This document shows, piece after piece, positions 1 through 14,430 of a stretch of DNA of 64,000 nucleotides. The DNA comes from Xestospongia bergquistia (taxonomy: Eukaryota > Porifera > Demospongiae > Haplosclerida > Petrosiidae), in assembly GCA_963965975.1 (NCBI GenBank), contig OZ014422.1:4425155-4489154 (forward strand), written 5' to 3'. The notes below the pieces were generated by a model. That model had not been told where the DNA came from, did no database searches, and saw only the letters and a list, made by a program, of their open reading frames with translations. The position numbers and the translations under genes are program-made. Each line of letters begins with the position of its first letter. Position 1 is the stretch's first letter.

Positions 1-280
1 GTTATTAACAGTTTAGCAAGTTGGTCGGCATTAATACTCTAAAGTCTTTAATTTAAAGGCGATAGAAGGTTTAGACTATTGAGTGAAGTGTATAAAGTAA
101 GCAGCTCAGTTTAAAGGACTCTATGAAACTACATAAATAAACTGCTTTTAACAATTTAGTAAGTTGTTTCGTATTAACACTCCAAAGTCTTTAATTTAAA
201 GACTTCAGAAGGTTTAGACTATTGAGTGAAGTTTATAAAGTAAAGAGCTTAGTCTAAAGGACTCTATGGGACTAAGTAAA

Positions 281-301
281 TAAACTGTTATTAACAGTTT
301 A
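281..301. repeat. Dyad 1 of the monomer, perfect example
   Basis: A 21-bp perfect inverted repeat: arms TAAACTGTTA and TAACAGTTTA around a single central T. It is perfect in class C-like monomers (TGTTATTAAC). It carries one mismatch in TGCTATTAAC and two in CCGCTATTAAC monomers, so some classes have lost it. It could extrude a short hairpin or serve as a dimer binding site; neither is shown. Confidence 0.9.
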
Positions 302-2994
302 GTAAGTTGGTTTGCATTAACACTTTAAAGTCTTTAATTTAAAGACTTTAGAAGGTTTAGACTATTGAGTGAAGTTTTTAAAGTAAACAGCTCAGTCTAA
401 AGGACTCTATGGGACTAACTAAATAAACCGCTATTAACAATTTAGTAAGTTGATTTCCATTGACACTCTAAAGTCTTTCATTTAAAGAATTTAGAAGTTT
501 TAGAGTACTTAGTAAATTTTATGAAGTAAACTGGTCAGTCTAAAGGACTCTATGGGACTAACTAAATAAACTGCTATTAACAGTTTAGTAAGTTGGTTTG
601 CATTAAACCTCTAAAGTCTTTATTTTAAAAAGTTTAGAAGGTTTTGACTATTGAGTGAAGTTTATAATGTAAACAGCTCAGTCTAAAGGACTCTATGTGA
701 CTAACTAAATAAACTGTTATTAACAGTTTAGCAAGTTGGTCTGCATTAACACTCTAAAGTCTTTAATTTAAAGACGTTAGAAGGTTTAGACTATTGAGTG
801 ATTTTTATAAAGTAAGCAGCTCAGTTTAAAGGACTCTATGAAACTAAATAAATAAACTTCTTTCAACAGTTTATTAAGTTGGTTTGTATTAACACTCCAA
901 AGTCTTTAATTTAAAGACTTTAGAAGGTTTAGACAATTGAGTGAAGCTTTAAAGTAAACAGCTCAGTCTAAAGGACTCTATGGGACTAACTAAATATACC
1001 ACTATTAACAATTTAGTAAGTTGATTTGCATGAACATTCTAAAGTCTTTAATTTAAAGAATTTTGAAGGTTTAGTGGACTTAGCAAATTTTACAAAGTAA
1101 ACTGGTCAGTCTAAAGGACTCTACGGGACTAACTAAATAATCTGCTATTAACAGTTTAGTAAGTTGGTTTGCCTGAACACTCTAAAGTCTTTAATTCAAA
1201 GAGTTTAGAAGGTTTAGACTATTGAGTGAAGTTTATAATGTAAACAGCTCAGTATAAAGGACTCTATGGGACTAACTAAATAAACTGTTATTAACAGTTT
1301 AGTAAGTTGGTTTCCATTAACACTCTAAAGTCTTCAATTTAAAGACGTTAGAAGTTTAGACTATTGAGTGAAGTTTATAAAGTAAACAGCTCAGTTTAAA
1401 AAACTCTATGAAAGTAAATAAATAAACTGCTTTTAACAGTTTAGTAAGTTGGTTTGCATTAACACTCTAAAGTCTTTAATTTAAAGACTTTAGAAGGTTT
1501 AGACTATTGAGTGAACTTTTTAAAGTAAACAGCTCAGTCTAAAGGACTCTATGGGACTAACTAAATAAACCACTATTAACAGTTTAGTAAGTTGATTTGC
1601 ATTAACACTCTAAAGTCTTTAATTTAAAGAATTTAGAAGGTTTAGAGTACTTAGTATTTTTTGTAAAGTAAACTGGTCAGTCTAACGGACTCTATGGAAC
1701 TAACTAAGTATGCTGCTATTAACAGTTTAGTAAGTTGGTTAGCATTAACACTCTAAAGTCTTTAATTTAAAAACTTTAGAAGATTTAGATTATTGAGTGA
1801 AGTTTATAATGTAAACAGCTCAGTCTAAAGGACACTATGAAGCTAAATATATAAACTTCTAGTAACAGTTTAGTAAGTTTGTTTGCATTAACTCTCTAAA
1901 GTCTTTAATTTAAAGACTTTAGAATGTTTAGACTATTGAGTTAAGTTTATAAAGTAAACAGCTCAGTCTAAAGGACTCTATGGGACTAAATAAATAAACT
2001 GCTATTAACAGTTTAGTAAGTTGGTTTGCATTAACACTCTAAAGTCTTTAATTTAAAGACTTCAAAATCTTTAGACTATTGAGTGTAGTTTATAAAGTAA
2101 ACAGCTCTGTATAGAGGACTCTATGAAACTAAATAAATAAACGGCTATTAAAAGCTTAGTAAGTTGGTTGGCATTAACACTCTAAAGTCTTCAATTTAAA
2201 GACTTTAGAAGGTTTAGACTATTGAGTGAAGTTTATAAAGAAAATAGCTGAATCTAAAGGACTCTATTGGACTAACTAAGTAAACTGCTATTAACAGTTT
2301 AGTAAGATATTTTGCATTAACAGTCTAAAGTCTTTAAATTAAAGTGTATAGAAGGTTTAGACTATTGAGTGAAGTTTATAATGTAGACAGCTCAGTTTAA
2401 AGGATTCTATGGGACTAACTAAATAAACTGTTATTAACAGTTTAGCAAGTTGGTTTGCATTAACACTCTAAAGTCTTTAATTTAAAGACGTTAGAAGGTT
2501 TAGACGATTGAGTGAAGTTTATAAAGTAAAGAGCTCAGTTTAAAGGACTCTATGAAACTAAATAAATAAACTACTTTTAACAGTTTAGTAAGTTGGCTTG
2601 CATTAACACTCTAAAGTCCTTAATTTAAAGACTTTAGAAGGTTTAGACTATTGAGTGAAGTTTATAAAGTAAACAGGTCAGTCTAAAGGACTCTATGGGA
2701 CTAACTAAATAAACCGCTACTAACAGTTTAGTAAGTTGCTTTGCATTAACACTCTAAAGTCTTTAATTTAAAGAAAATAGAAGGTTTAGAGTACTGAGTA
2801 AATTTTATAAAGTAAACTGGTCAGTCTAAAGGACTCTATGGGACTATCTAAATAAACTGCTATTAACTGTTTAGTAAGTTTGTTTGCATTAACTCTCTAA
2901 AGTCTTTAATTTAAAGACTTTAGAAGGTTTAGACTATTGATGAAGTTTATAAAGTAAACAGCTCAGTGTAAAGGACTCTATGGGACTAACTAAA

Positions 2995-3137
2995 TAAACT
3001 GTTATTAACAGTTTAGCAAGTTAGTTTGCATTAACACTCTAAAGTCTTTAATTTAAAGACGTTAGAACGTTTAGACTATTGAGTGAAGTTTATAAAGTAA
3101 ACAGCTCAGTTTAAAGGAGTCTGTGAAACTAAAGAAA
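2995..3137 (+). repeat. Monomer class C (example)
   Basis: Class C starts TAAACTGTTATTAACAG, which makes the first dyad perfect. It has TTTAGCAAG instead of TTTAGTAAG and AAAGACGTTAG in the second dyad, and its tail ends in GTGAAACT or ATGAAACT with AATAAAT rather than GGGACTAACT. Members at 2445, 3016 and 3588 (position of GCAAG) are spaced 571-572 bp, marking the 4-mer HOR. Confidence 0.85.
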
Positions 3138-5920
3138 TAATCTGCCTTTAACAGTTTAGTAAGTTCGTTTGCATTAAGACTCTAAAGTCTTTAATTTAAA
3201 GACTTCAGAAGGTTTAGTCTATTGAGTGAAGTTTTAAAAGTAAACTGCTCAATCTAAAGGACTCTATGGGACTAAATAAATAAACCGCTATTAACAGTTT
3301 AGTAAGTTGATTTGCATTAACACTCTAAAGTCTTTAATTTAAAGAATTTAGAAGGTTTAGAGAACTTAGTGAATGTTATAAAGTAATCTGGTCAGTCTAA
3401 AGGACTCTATTGGACTAACTAAATAAACTGATATTAACAGTTTAGTAAGTTGGTTTGCATTAACACTCTAAAGTCTTTAATTTAAAGACTTTAGAAGGTT
3501 TAGACTATTGAGTGAAGTTTATAATGTAAACAGCTCAGTCTAAAGGACTCTATGGGATTAACTAAATAAACTGTTATTAACAGTTTAGCAAGTTGGTTTG
3601 CATTAATACTCTAAAGTCTTTAGTGTAAAGACGTTAGAAGATTTAGACGATTGAGTGAAGTTTATAAAGTAAACAGCTCAGTTTAAAGGACTCTATGAAA
3701 CTAAATAAATATACTGCTTTTAACAGTTTAGTAAGTTTGCTTGCATTAACACTCTAAAGTCTTTAATTTAAAGACTTTAGAAGGTTTAGACTATTGAGGG
3801 AAGTTTTTAAAGTAAACAGCTCAGTCTAAAGGACTCTAAGGGACAAACTAAATAAACCGCTATTAACAGTTTAGTAAGTTTATTTGCATTAACACTTTAA
3901 AGTCTTTAACTTAAAGACTTTAGAAGGTTTTGACTATTGAGTGAAGTTTATAATGTAAACAGCTCAGTCTAAAGGACTCTATGGGACTAACTAAATAAAA
4001 TGTTATTAACAGTTTAGCAACTTGGTTTGCATTAACACTCTAAAGTCTTTAATTTAAAGACGTTAGAAGGTTTAGACTATTGATTGAAGATTATAAAGTA
4101 AACAGCACAGTTTCACGGACTCTGTGAAACTAAATAAATAAACTGCTTTTAACAGTTTAGTAAGTTGGTTTGCATTAACACTCTAAAGTCTTTAGTTTAA
4201 AGACTTTAGAAGGTTTAGACTATTGAGTGAAGTCTTTAAAGTAAACAGCTCAGTCTAAAGGACTCTATGGGACTAACTAAATAAACCGCTATTAACAGTT
4301 TAGAAAGTTGATTTGCCTAAACACTCTAAAGTCTTTAATTTAAAGATTTTAGAAGGTTTACAGTACTTAGTAAATTTTATAAAGTAAAATGGTCAGTCTG
4401 AAGGACTCTATGGGACTAACTAAATAAATTGTTATTAAAAGTTTAGTAAGTTGGTTTGCATTAACACTCTAAAGTCTTTAATTTAAAGAGTTTAGAAGAT
4501 TTAGACTATTGAGTGAAGTTTACAATGTACACAGCTCAGTGTAAAGGACTCTCTGGGACTAACTAAATAAAATGTTATTAACAGTTTAGCAAGTTGGTTT
4601 GCATTAACAATCTAAAGCCTTTAATTTAAAGACTTTAGAAGGTTTAGACTATTGAGTGAAGTTTTTAAAGTAAACAGCTCAGTCTAAAGGTCTCTATGGG
4701 ACTAACTAAATAAACTGCTATTAACAGTTTAGTAAGTTGATTTGCATTAACACTCTAAAGTCTTTAATTTAAAGACTCTAGAAGGTTTAGACTATTGAGT
4801 GAAGTGTATAATGTAAACAGCTCAGTCTAAAGGACTCTATGGGACTAACTAAATAAACTGTTATTAACAGTTTAGCAAGTTGGTTTGCATTAACACTCTA
4901 AAGTCTTTAATTTAAAGACGTTAGAAGGTTTAGACTATTGAGTGATGTTTATAAAGTAAACAGCTCAGTTTAAAGGACTCTATGAAACTAAATAAGTAAA
5001 CTGCTTTTAACAGTTTAGTAAGTTTGTTTGCACTAACACTCTAAAGTCTTTAATTTTAAGACTTTAGAAGGTTTAGACTAATGAGTGAAGTTCTTAAAGT
5101 AAACAGCTCAGTCTAAAGGAATCTATGGGACTGACTAAATAAACCGCTATTAACAGTTTAGTAAGTTGATTTGCATTAACATTCTAATGTCTTTAATTTA
5201 AAGAATTTAGAAGGTTTAGAGTACTTAGTAAATTTTATAAAGTAAACTGGTCAGTATAAAGGACTCTAAGGGACTAACTAAATAAACTGCTATTAATAGT
5301 TTAGTAAGTTGGTTTGCATTAACAATCTAAACTCTTTAATTTAAAGACTTTAGAAATTTGTACTATTGAGTGAAGTTTATAATGGAAACAGCTCAGTCTA
5401 AAGGACTCTATGAAGCTAAATAAATAAACTGCTATTAACAGTTTAGTAAGTTTGTTTGCATTAACACTCTAAAGTCTTTATTTTAAAGACTTTAGAAGGT
5501 TTAAACTATTGAGTGAAGTTTATAAAGTAAACAGCTCAGTCTAAAGGACTCTATGGGACTAACTAAATAAACTGCTATTAACAGTTTAGTAAGTTGGTTT
5601 GCATTAACACTCTAAAGTCTTTAATTTAAAGACTTTAGAATGTTTAGAGTATTGAGTGAAGTTTATAAAGTAAACAGCTCTTTATAAAGGACTATATGAA
5701 ACTAAATAAATAAACTGCAAATAAAAGTTTAGTAAGTTTGTTTGCATTAACACTTTAAGTCTTTAATTTAAAGACTTCAGAAGGTTTAGGCTATTGAGTG
5801 AAGTTTATAAAGAAAATAGCTCTGTCTAATGGACTCTATGGGACTAACTAAGTAAAATGCTATTAACAGTTTAGTAAGATGTTTTGCATTAACAGTCTAA
5901 AGTCTTAAAATTAAAGTGTA

Positions 5921-8900
5921 TAGAAGGTTTAGACTATTGAGTGAAGTTTATAAAGTAAAGAGCTTAGTCTAAAGGACTCTATGGGACTAAGTAAATAAAC
6001 TGTTATTAACAAATTAGTAAGTTGGTTTGCATTAACACTCTAAAGTCTTTAATTTAAAGACTTTATAAGGTTTAGACGATTGAGTGAAGTTTATAAAGTA
6101 AACAGCTCAGTTTAAAGGACTCTATGAAACTAAATAAATAAACTGCTTTTAACAGTTTAGTAAGTTGGCGTGCATTAAGACTCTAAAGTCTTTAATTTAA
6201 AAACTTTAGAAGGTTTAGACTATTGAGTGAAGTTTATAAAGTAAACAGCTCTGTATAAAGGACTCTATGAAACTAAATAAATAAAATGCTATTAAAAGTT
6301 TAGTAAGTTGGTTTGCATTAACACTCTAAAGTCTTTAATTTAAAGATTTTAGAAGCTTTAGACTATTGAGTGAAGTTGATAATGAAAATAGCTCAGTCTA
6401 AAGGACTCTATGGGACTAACTAAGTAAACTGCTATTAACAGTTTAGTAAGATGTTTCGCGTTAACAATCTAAATTCTTTAAATTAAAGTGTTTAGAATGT
6501 TTAGACTATTGAGTGAAGTTTATAAAGTAAAGAGCTTAGTCTAAAGAACTCTATGGGACTATGTAGATAAACTGTTATTAACAGTTTAGTAAGTTGGTTT
6601 GCATTAACACTCTAAAGTCTTTAATTTAAAGACTTTATAAGGTTTAGACTATTGAGTAAATTTTATAAAGTAAACTGCTCCTTCTAAAGGACTGTATGGG
6701 ACTAACTAAATAAACCGCCATTAACAGTTTAGTAAGGTGGTTTGCATTAACTCTCTAAAGTCTTTAAATTACGGAGTTTAGAAGGTTTAGACAATTGAGT
6801 GAAGTTTATAATGTATACAGCTCAGTCTAAAGGACTCTATGGGACTAAGTAAATAAACTTTTATTAACAGTTTAGCAAGTTGGTTTGCATTAACACTCTA
6901 AAGTCTTTATTTAAAGACGTTAGAACGTTTAGACGATTCAGTGAAATTTATAAAGTAAACAGCTAATTTTAAAGGACTCTATGAAACTAAATAAATAAAC
7001 TGCTTTTAACAGTTTAGTAAGTTGGCTTGCATTAACACTCTAAAGTCTTTAATTTAAAGACTTTAGAAGGTTTAGACTATTGAGTGAAGTTTTTAAAGTA
7101 AACAGCTCACTCTAAAGGACTTTATGGGACTAACTAAATAAACCGCTATTAACAGTTTAGTAAGTTTATTTGCATTAACACACTAAAGTTTTTAATTTAA
7201 AGAATTTAGAAGGTTTAGAGTACATACTAAATTTTATAAAGTAAACAGGTCAGTCTAAAGGACTCTATGGGACTAACTAAATAAACTTCTATTAACGGTT
7301 TAGTAAGTTGGTTTGCATTAACACTCTAAAGTCTTTAATTTAAAGACTTTAGAAGGTTTAGACTATTGAGTGAGTTTATAATGTAAACAGCTCAGTCTAA
7401 AGGACTCTATGGGACTAACTAAATAAACTGTTATTAACAGTTTAGCAAGTTGGTTTGCATTAACACTCTAAAGTCTTTACTTTAAAGACATGAGAAGGTT
7501 TAGACTGTTGAGTGAAGTTTATAAAGTAAACTGCTCAGTTTAAAGGACTCTATGAAACTAAATAAATAAACTGCTTTTAACAGTTTAGTAAGTATGTTTG
7601 CATTAACACTCTAAAGTCTTTAATTTAAAGACTTTAGAACGTTTAGACTATTGAGTGAAGTTTTTAAAGTACACTGCTCAGTGTAAAGGACTCCATGGGA
7701 CTAAGTAAATAAACCGATATTAACAATTTCGTAAGTTGATTTGCATGAACACTCTAAAGTCTTTAATTTAAAGAATTTTGAAGGTTATATTACTTAGTAA
7801 ATTTTATAAAGTAAACTGATCAGTCTAAAGGACTCTATGGGACTAACTAAATAAACTGCTATTAACAGTTTAGTAAGTTGGTTTGCATTAACACTCTAAA
7901 GTCTTTAATTTAAAGAGTTTAGAAGGTTTAGACTATTGAGTGATGTTTATAATGTAAACAGCTCAGTCTAAAGGACTCTATGGGACTAACAAAATAAACT
8001 GTTATTAACAGTTTAGCAAGTTGGTTTGCATTAACACTCTAAAGTCTTTAATTTAAAGATGTTAGAAGGTTTAGACTATTGAGTGATGTTTTTAAAGTAA
8101 ACAGCTCAGTCTAAAGGACTCTATGGGACTAACTAAAAAAACAGCTATTAACAGTTCACTAAGATGATTTGCATTAACACTCTAAAGTCTTTAATTTAAA
8201 GAATTTAGAAGGTTTATAGTACTTAGTAAATTTTATAAAGTAAACTGGTCAGTCTAAGGGACTCTATGGAACTAACTAAATAAACTGCTATTAAGAGTTT
8301 AGTAAGTTGGTTTGCATTAACACTCTAAACTCTTTAATTTAAAGACTTTATAAGGTTTAGACTGTTGAGTGAAGTTTATAATGTAAACAGCTCAGTCTAA
8401 AGGACTCTATGAAGCTAACTAAGTAAACTGCTATTAACAGTTTAGTAAGTTGGTTTGCATTAACACTCTAAAGTCTTTAATTTAAAGACTTTAGAATTTT
8501 TAGACTATTGAGTGAAGTTTATAAAGTGAACTGGTCAGTCTAAAGGACTCTATGGTACTAACTAAATAAACTGCTATTAACAGTTTAGTAAGTTGGTTTG
8601 CATTAGCACTCTAAAGTCTTTAATTTAAAGAGTTTAGAAGGTTTAGACAATTGAGTGAAGTTTATAAAGTAAACAGCTCAATCTAAAGGACTCTATTAAG
8701 CTAAATAAATAAACTGCTATTAACAATTTAGTAAGTTGGTTTGCATTAATACTCTAAAGTCTTTCATTTAAAGACTTTAGAATGTTTAGACTATTGAGTG
8801 AAGTTTATAAAGTAAACAGTTCAGTCTAAAGGACTCTATGGGACTAACTAAGTAAACTGCTATTAACAGTTTATTAAGATGTTTTGCATTAACAGTCTAA

Positions 8901-9634
8901 AGTCTTTAAATTAAAGTTTATATAAGTTTCAGACTATTGAGTGAAGTTTATAAAGTAAAGAGCTTAGACTGAAGGACTCTATGGGACTAAGTAAATAAAC
9001 TGTTATTAACAGATTAGTAAGTTGGTTTGCATTAACTATCTAAAGTCTTTAATTTAAAGTCTTTATAAGGTTTAGACGATTGAGTGAAGTTTATAAAGTA
9101 AACAGCTCAGTTTAAAGGACTCTATGAAACTAAATAAATAAACTGCTTTTAACAGTGAGTAAGTTGGTTTGCATTAACACTCTAAAGTCTTTAATTTAAA
9201 GACTTTAGAAGGCTTAGACTATTGAGTGAAGTTTTTAAAGTAAACTGCTCAGTCTAAAGGACTCTATGGTACTAACTAAATACACTGCTATAAACAGTTT
9301 AGAAAGGTGATTTGCATTAACACTCTAAAGTCTTTAATTTAAAGAATTTAGAAGGTTTAGAGTGCTGAGTAAATTTTATAAAGTAAACTGGTTAGTCTAA
9401 AGGACTCTATGGGACTAACTAAATAAACTGCTATTAACAGTTTAGTAAGTCGGCTTGCATTAACACTCTAAAGTCTTTAATTTAAAGAGTTTAGAAGTTT
9501 TAGACTATTGAGTGAAGTTTATAATGTAAACAACTCAGTCTAAAGGACTCTATGGGACTAACTAAAGAAACTGTTATTAACAGTTTAGCAAGTTGGTTTG
9601 CATTAACACTCTAAAGTCTTTAATTTAAAGACAT
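5921..9634 (+). repeat. 26-mer segment, copy 1
   Basis: First copy of a tandem duplication of about 3.71 kb. Rare variants are repeated in copy 2 at an offset of 3714-3716, for example TTGGCGTGCATTAAGAC at 6166 and 9880 and AAATTACGGAG near 6767 and 10483. The offset is four to two bases short of 26 x 143 = 3718, explained by scattered one-base deletions. Left boundary taken at TAGAAGGTTT where the two copies start to agree. Confidence 0.88.
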
Positions 9635-12600
9635 TAGAAGGTTTAGACTATTGAGTGAAGTTTATAAAGTAAAGAGCTTAGTCTAAAGGACTCTATGGGA
9701 CTAAGTAAATAAACTGTTATTAACAAATTAGTAAGTTGGTTTGCATTAACACTCTAAAGTCTTTAATTTAAAGACTTTATAAGGTTTAGACGATTGAGTG
9801 AAGTTTATATAGTAAACAGCTCAGTTTAAAGGACTCTATGAAACTAAATAAATAAACTGCTTTTAACAGTTTAGTAAGTTGGCGTGCATTAAGACTCTAA
9901 AGTCTTTAATTTAAAGACTTTAGAAGGTTTAGACTATTGTGTGAAGTTTATAAAGTAAACAGCTCTGTATAAAGGACTCTATGAAACTAAATAAATAAAA
10001 TGCTATTAAAAGTTTAGTAAGTTGGTTTGCATTAACACTCTAAAGTCTTTAATTTAAAGATTTTAGAAGCTTTAGACTATTGAGTGAAGTTGATAATGAA
10101 AATAGCTCAGTCTAAAGGACTCTATGGGACTAACTAAGTAAACTGCCATTAACAGTTTAGTAAGATGTTTTGCGTTAACAATCTAAAGTCTTTAAATTAA
10201 AGTGTTTAGAATGTTTAGACAATTGAGTGAAGTTTATAAAGTAAAGAGCTTAGTCTAAAGGACTCTATGGGACTATGTAGATAAACTGTTATTAACAGTT
10301 TAGTAAGTTTGTTTGCATTAACACTCTAAAGTCTTTAATTTAAAGACTTTATAAGGTTTAGACTATTGAGTAAATTTTATAAAGTAAACTGCTCCTTCTA
10401 AAGGACTGTATGGGACTAACTAAATAAACCGCTATTAACAGTTTAGGAAGGTGGTTTGCATTAACTCTCTAAAGTCTTTAAATTACGGAGTTTAGAAGGT
10501 TTAGAGAATTGAATGAAGATTATAATGTATACAGCTCAGTCTAAAGGACTCTATGGGACTAAGTAAATAAACTGTTATTAACAGTTTCGCAACTTGGTTT
10601 GCATTAACACTCTAAAGTCTTTATTTAAAGACGTTAGAACGTTTAGACGATTGAGTGAAGTTTATAAAGTAAAGAGCTCATTTTAAAGGACTCTATGAAA
10701 CTAAAGAAATAAACTGCTTTTAACAGTTTAGTCAGTTGGCTTGCATTAACACTCTAAAGTCTTTAATTTAAAGACTTTAGAAGGTTTAGACTATTGAGTG
10801 AAGTTTTCAAAGTAAACAGCTCAGTCTAAAGGACGTTATGGGACTAACTAAATAAACCGCTATTAACAGTTTAGTAGGTTGATTTGCGTTAACACACTAA
10901 AGTTTTTAATTTAAAGAATTTAGAAGGTTTAGAGTACATACTAAATTTTATAAAGTAAACAGGTCAGTCTAAAGGACTCTATGGGACTAATTAAATAAAC
11001 TGCTATTAACGGTTTAGTAAGTTGGTTTGCATTAACACTCTAAAGTCTTTAATTTAAAGACATTAGAAGGTTTAGACTATTGAGTGAAGTTTATAATGTA
11101 AACAGCTCAGTCTAAAGGACTCTATGGGACTAACTAAATAAACTGTTATTAACAGTTTAGCAAGTTGGTTTGCATTAACACTCTAAAGTATTTACTTTAG
11201 AGACATGAGAAGGTTTAGACTGTTGAGATAAGTTTATAAAGTAAACTGCTCAGTTTAAAGGACTCTATGAAGCTAAATAAATAAACTGCTTTTAACAGTT
11301 TAGTAAGTTGGTTTGCATTAACACTCTAAAGTCTTTAATTTAAAGACTTTAGAACGTTTAGACTATTGAGTGAAGTTTTTAAAGTACACTGCTCAGTGTA
11401 AAGGACTCCATGGGACTAACAAAATAAACCGATATTAACAATTTAGTAAGTTGATTTGCATGAACACTCTAAAGTCTTTAATTTAAAGAATTTTGAATGT
11501 TTATATTACTTAGTAAATTTTATAAAGTAAACTGGTCAATCTAAAGGACTCTATGGGAATAACTAAATAAACTGCTATTAACAGTTTAGTAAGTTGGTTT
11601 GCATTAACACTCTAAAGTCTTTAATTTAAAGAGTTTAGAAGGTTTAGACTATTGAGTGATGTTTATAATGTAAACAGCTCAGTCTAAAGGACTCTATGGG
11701 ACTAACAAAATAAACTGTTATTAACAGTTTAGCAAGTTGGTTTGCATTAACACTCTAAAGTCTTTAATTTAAAGATGTTAGAAGGTTTAGACTATTGAGT
11801 GATGTTTTTAAAGTAAACAGCTCAGTCTAAAGGACTCTATGGGACTAACTAAAAAAACCGCTATTAACAGTTCACTAAGATGATTTGCATTAACACTCTA
11901 AAGTCTTTAATTTAAAGAATTTAGAAGGTTTAGAGTACTTAGTAAATTTTATAAAGTAAACTGGTCAGTCTAAGGGACTCTATGGAACTAACTAAATAAA
12001 CTGCTATTAAGAGTTTAGTAAGTTCGTTTGCATTAACACTCTAAACTCTTTAATTTAAAGACTTTATAAGGTTTAGACTGTTGAGTGAAGTTTACAATGT
12101 AAACAGCTCAGTCTAAAGGACTCTATGAAGGTAACTAAATAAACTGCTATTAACAGTTTAGTAAGTTAGTTTGCATTAACACTCTAAAGTCTTTAATTTA
12201 AAGACTTTAGAATGTTTAGACTGTTGAGTGAAGTTTATAAAGTGAACTGGTCAGTCTAAAGGACTCTATGGTACTAACTAAATAAACTGCTATTAACAGT
12301 TTAGTAAGTTGGTTTGCATTAGCACTCTAAAGTCTTTAATTTAAAGAGTTTAGAAGGTTTAGACAATTGAGTGAAGTTTATAAAGTAAACAGCTCAATCT
12401 AGAGGACTCTATTAAGCTAAATAAATAAACTGCTATTAACAATTTAGTAAGTTGGTTTGCATTAACACTCTAAAGTCTTTCATTTAAAGACTTTAGAACG
12501 TTTAGACTATTGAGTGAAGTTTATAAAGTAAACAGTTCCGTCTAAAGGACTCTATGGGACTAACTAAGTAAACTGCTATTAACAGTTTATTAAGATGTTT

Positions 12601-13350
12601 GCATTAACAGTCTAAAGTCTTTAAATTAAAGTTTATATAAGTTTCAGACTATTGAGTGAAGTTTATAAAGTAAAGAGCTTAGACTGAAGGACTCTATGGG
12701 ACTAAGTAAATAAACTGTTATTAACAGATTAGTAAGTTGGTTTGCATTAACAATCTAAAGTCTTTAATTTAAAGTCTTTATAAGGTTTAGACGATTGAGT
12801 GAAGTTTATAAAGTAAACAGTTCAGTTTAAAGGACTCTATGAAACTAAATAAATAAACTGCTTTTAACAGTGTAGTAAGTTGGTTTGCATTAACACTCTA
12901 AAGTCTTTAATTTAAAGACTTTAGAAGGCTTAGACTATTGAGTGAAGTTTTTAAAGTAAACTGCTCAGTCTAAAGGACTCTATGGTACTAACTAAATAAA
13001 CTGCTATAAACAGTTTAGAAAGGTGATTTGCATTAACACTCTAAAGTCTTTAATTTAAAGAATTTAGAAGGTTTAGAGTGCTGAGTAAATTTTATGAAGT
13101 AAACTGGTTAGTCTAAAGGACTCTATGGGACTAACTAAATAAACTGCTATTAACAGTTTAGTAAGTTGGCTTGCATTAACACTCTAAAGTCTTTAATTTA
13201 AAGAGTTTAGAAGTTTTAGCCTATTGAGTGAAGTTTATAATGTAAACAACTCAGTCTAAAGGACTCTATGGGACTAACTAAACAAACTGTTATTAACAGT
13301 TTAGCAAGTTCGTTTGCATTAACACTCTAAAGTCTTTAATTTAAAGACAT
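9635..13350 (+). repeat. 26-mer segment, copy 2
   Basis: Second copy, directly abutting copy 1. It diverges from it by scattered substitutions only. At the end, ACATTAGAAGG (13347) matches ACATTAGAAGG (9631) of copy 1, after which the sequences part. An exact head-to-tail pair of this size indicates unequal crossover or a comparable amplification of 26 monomers. Confidence 0.88.
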
Positions 13351-13739
13351 TAGAAGGTTTAGACAATTGAGTGAAGATTATAAAGTAAACAGCTCAGTCT
13401 AAAGGACTCTATGAAGCTAAATAAATAAACCGCTTTTAACAGTTTAGTAAGTTGGTTTGCATTAACACTCTAAAGTCTTTAATTTAAAGACTTTAGAAGG
13501 TTTAGGCTATTCAATGAAGTTTTTAGAGTAAACAGCTCAGTCTAAAGGACTCTACGGGACTATCTAAATAAACCGCTATTAACAATTTAGTAAGTTGATT
13601 TGCATTGACACTCTAAAGGCTTTAATTTAAAGAATTTAGAAGGTTTAGAGTACTTGGTAAATTTTATAAAGTAAACTGGTCAGTCTAAAGGACTCTATGG
13701 GACTAACTAAATAAACCGCTATTAACAGTTTAGTAAGTT

Positions 13740-14430
13740 GGTTTGCATTAACACTCTAAAGTCTTTAATTTAAAGAATTTAGAAGTTTTAGAGTACTGAG
13801 TAAATCTTATAAAATAAACTGGTCAGTCTAAAGGACTCTATGGGACTAACTAAAGAAACTGCTATTAACAGTTTAGTAAGTTGGTTTGCATTAACACTCT
13901 AAAGTCTTTAATTTAAAGACTTTAGAAGGTTTAGACTATTGAGTGAAGTTTTTAAAGTAAACAGCTCAGTCTAAAGGACTCTATGGGACTAACTAAATAA
14001 ACCGCTATTAACAGTTTAGTAAGTTGATTTGCATTAACACTCTAAAGTCTTTCATTTAAAGAATTTAGAAGGTTTAGAGTACAGAGTAAATTTTATAAAG
14101 TAAACTGGTCAGTCTAAAGGACTCTATTGGACTAACTAAATAAACTGCTATTAACAGTTTAGTAAGTTGGTTTGCATTAATACTCTAAAGTCTTTACTTT
14201 AAAGAGTTTAAAAGGTTTAAACTATTGAGTGAAGTTTTTAAAGTAAAGAGCTCAGTCTAAAGGACTCTATGGGACTAACTAAGTAAACCGCTATTAACAA
14301 TTTAGTAAGTTGATTTGAATTGACACTCTAAAGTCTTTAATTTAATGAATTTAGAAGGTTTAGAGTACTTAGTAAATTTTATAAAGTAAACTGGTCAGTC
14401 TAAAGGACTCTATGGGACTAACTAAATATA
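13740..14430 (+). repeat. Five-monomer duplicated segment, copy 1
   Basis: Shares a series of rare variants with 18106-18796, in the same order: GTAAATCTTATAAAATAAAC, GTACAGAGTAA, GAGTTTAAAAGG, and AAAGAGCTCAGTC with CTAAGTAAACCGC. The measured offset is 4366 bp; adding back the 64 bp missing from the truncated monomer at 15853 gives close to 31 monomers. This is a dispersed, not adjacent, duplication. Ends are approximate. Confidence 0.75.

Larger units (their letters stand above)
1..5920 (+). repeat. 4-mer higher-order repeat region (about 572 bp unit)
   Basis: Monomer classes follow the order A, C, D, B with a repeat of four monomers. Class C copies marked by GCAAG lie at 16, 731, 2445, 3016, 3588, 4017, 4589 and 4875. 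The spacings are about 5, 12, 4, 4, 3, 4 and 2 monomers, so the 4-mer is dominant but monomers have been gained and lost. An E1-E2-F train interrupts it near 2090-2400 and again at 5650-5920. Divergence between monomers is higher here than in the recent duplications further right. Confidence 0.75.
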
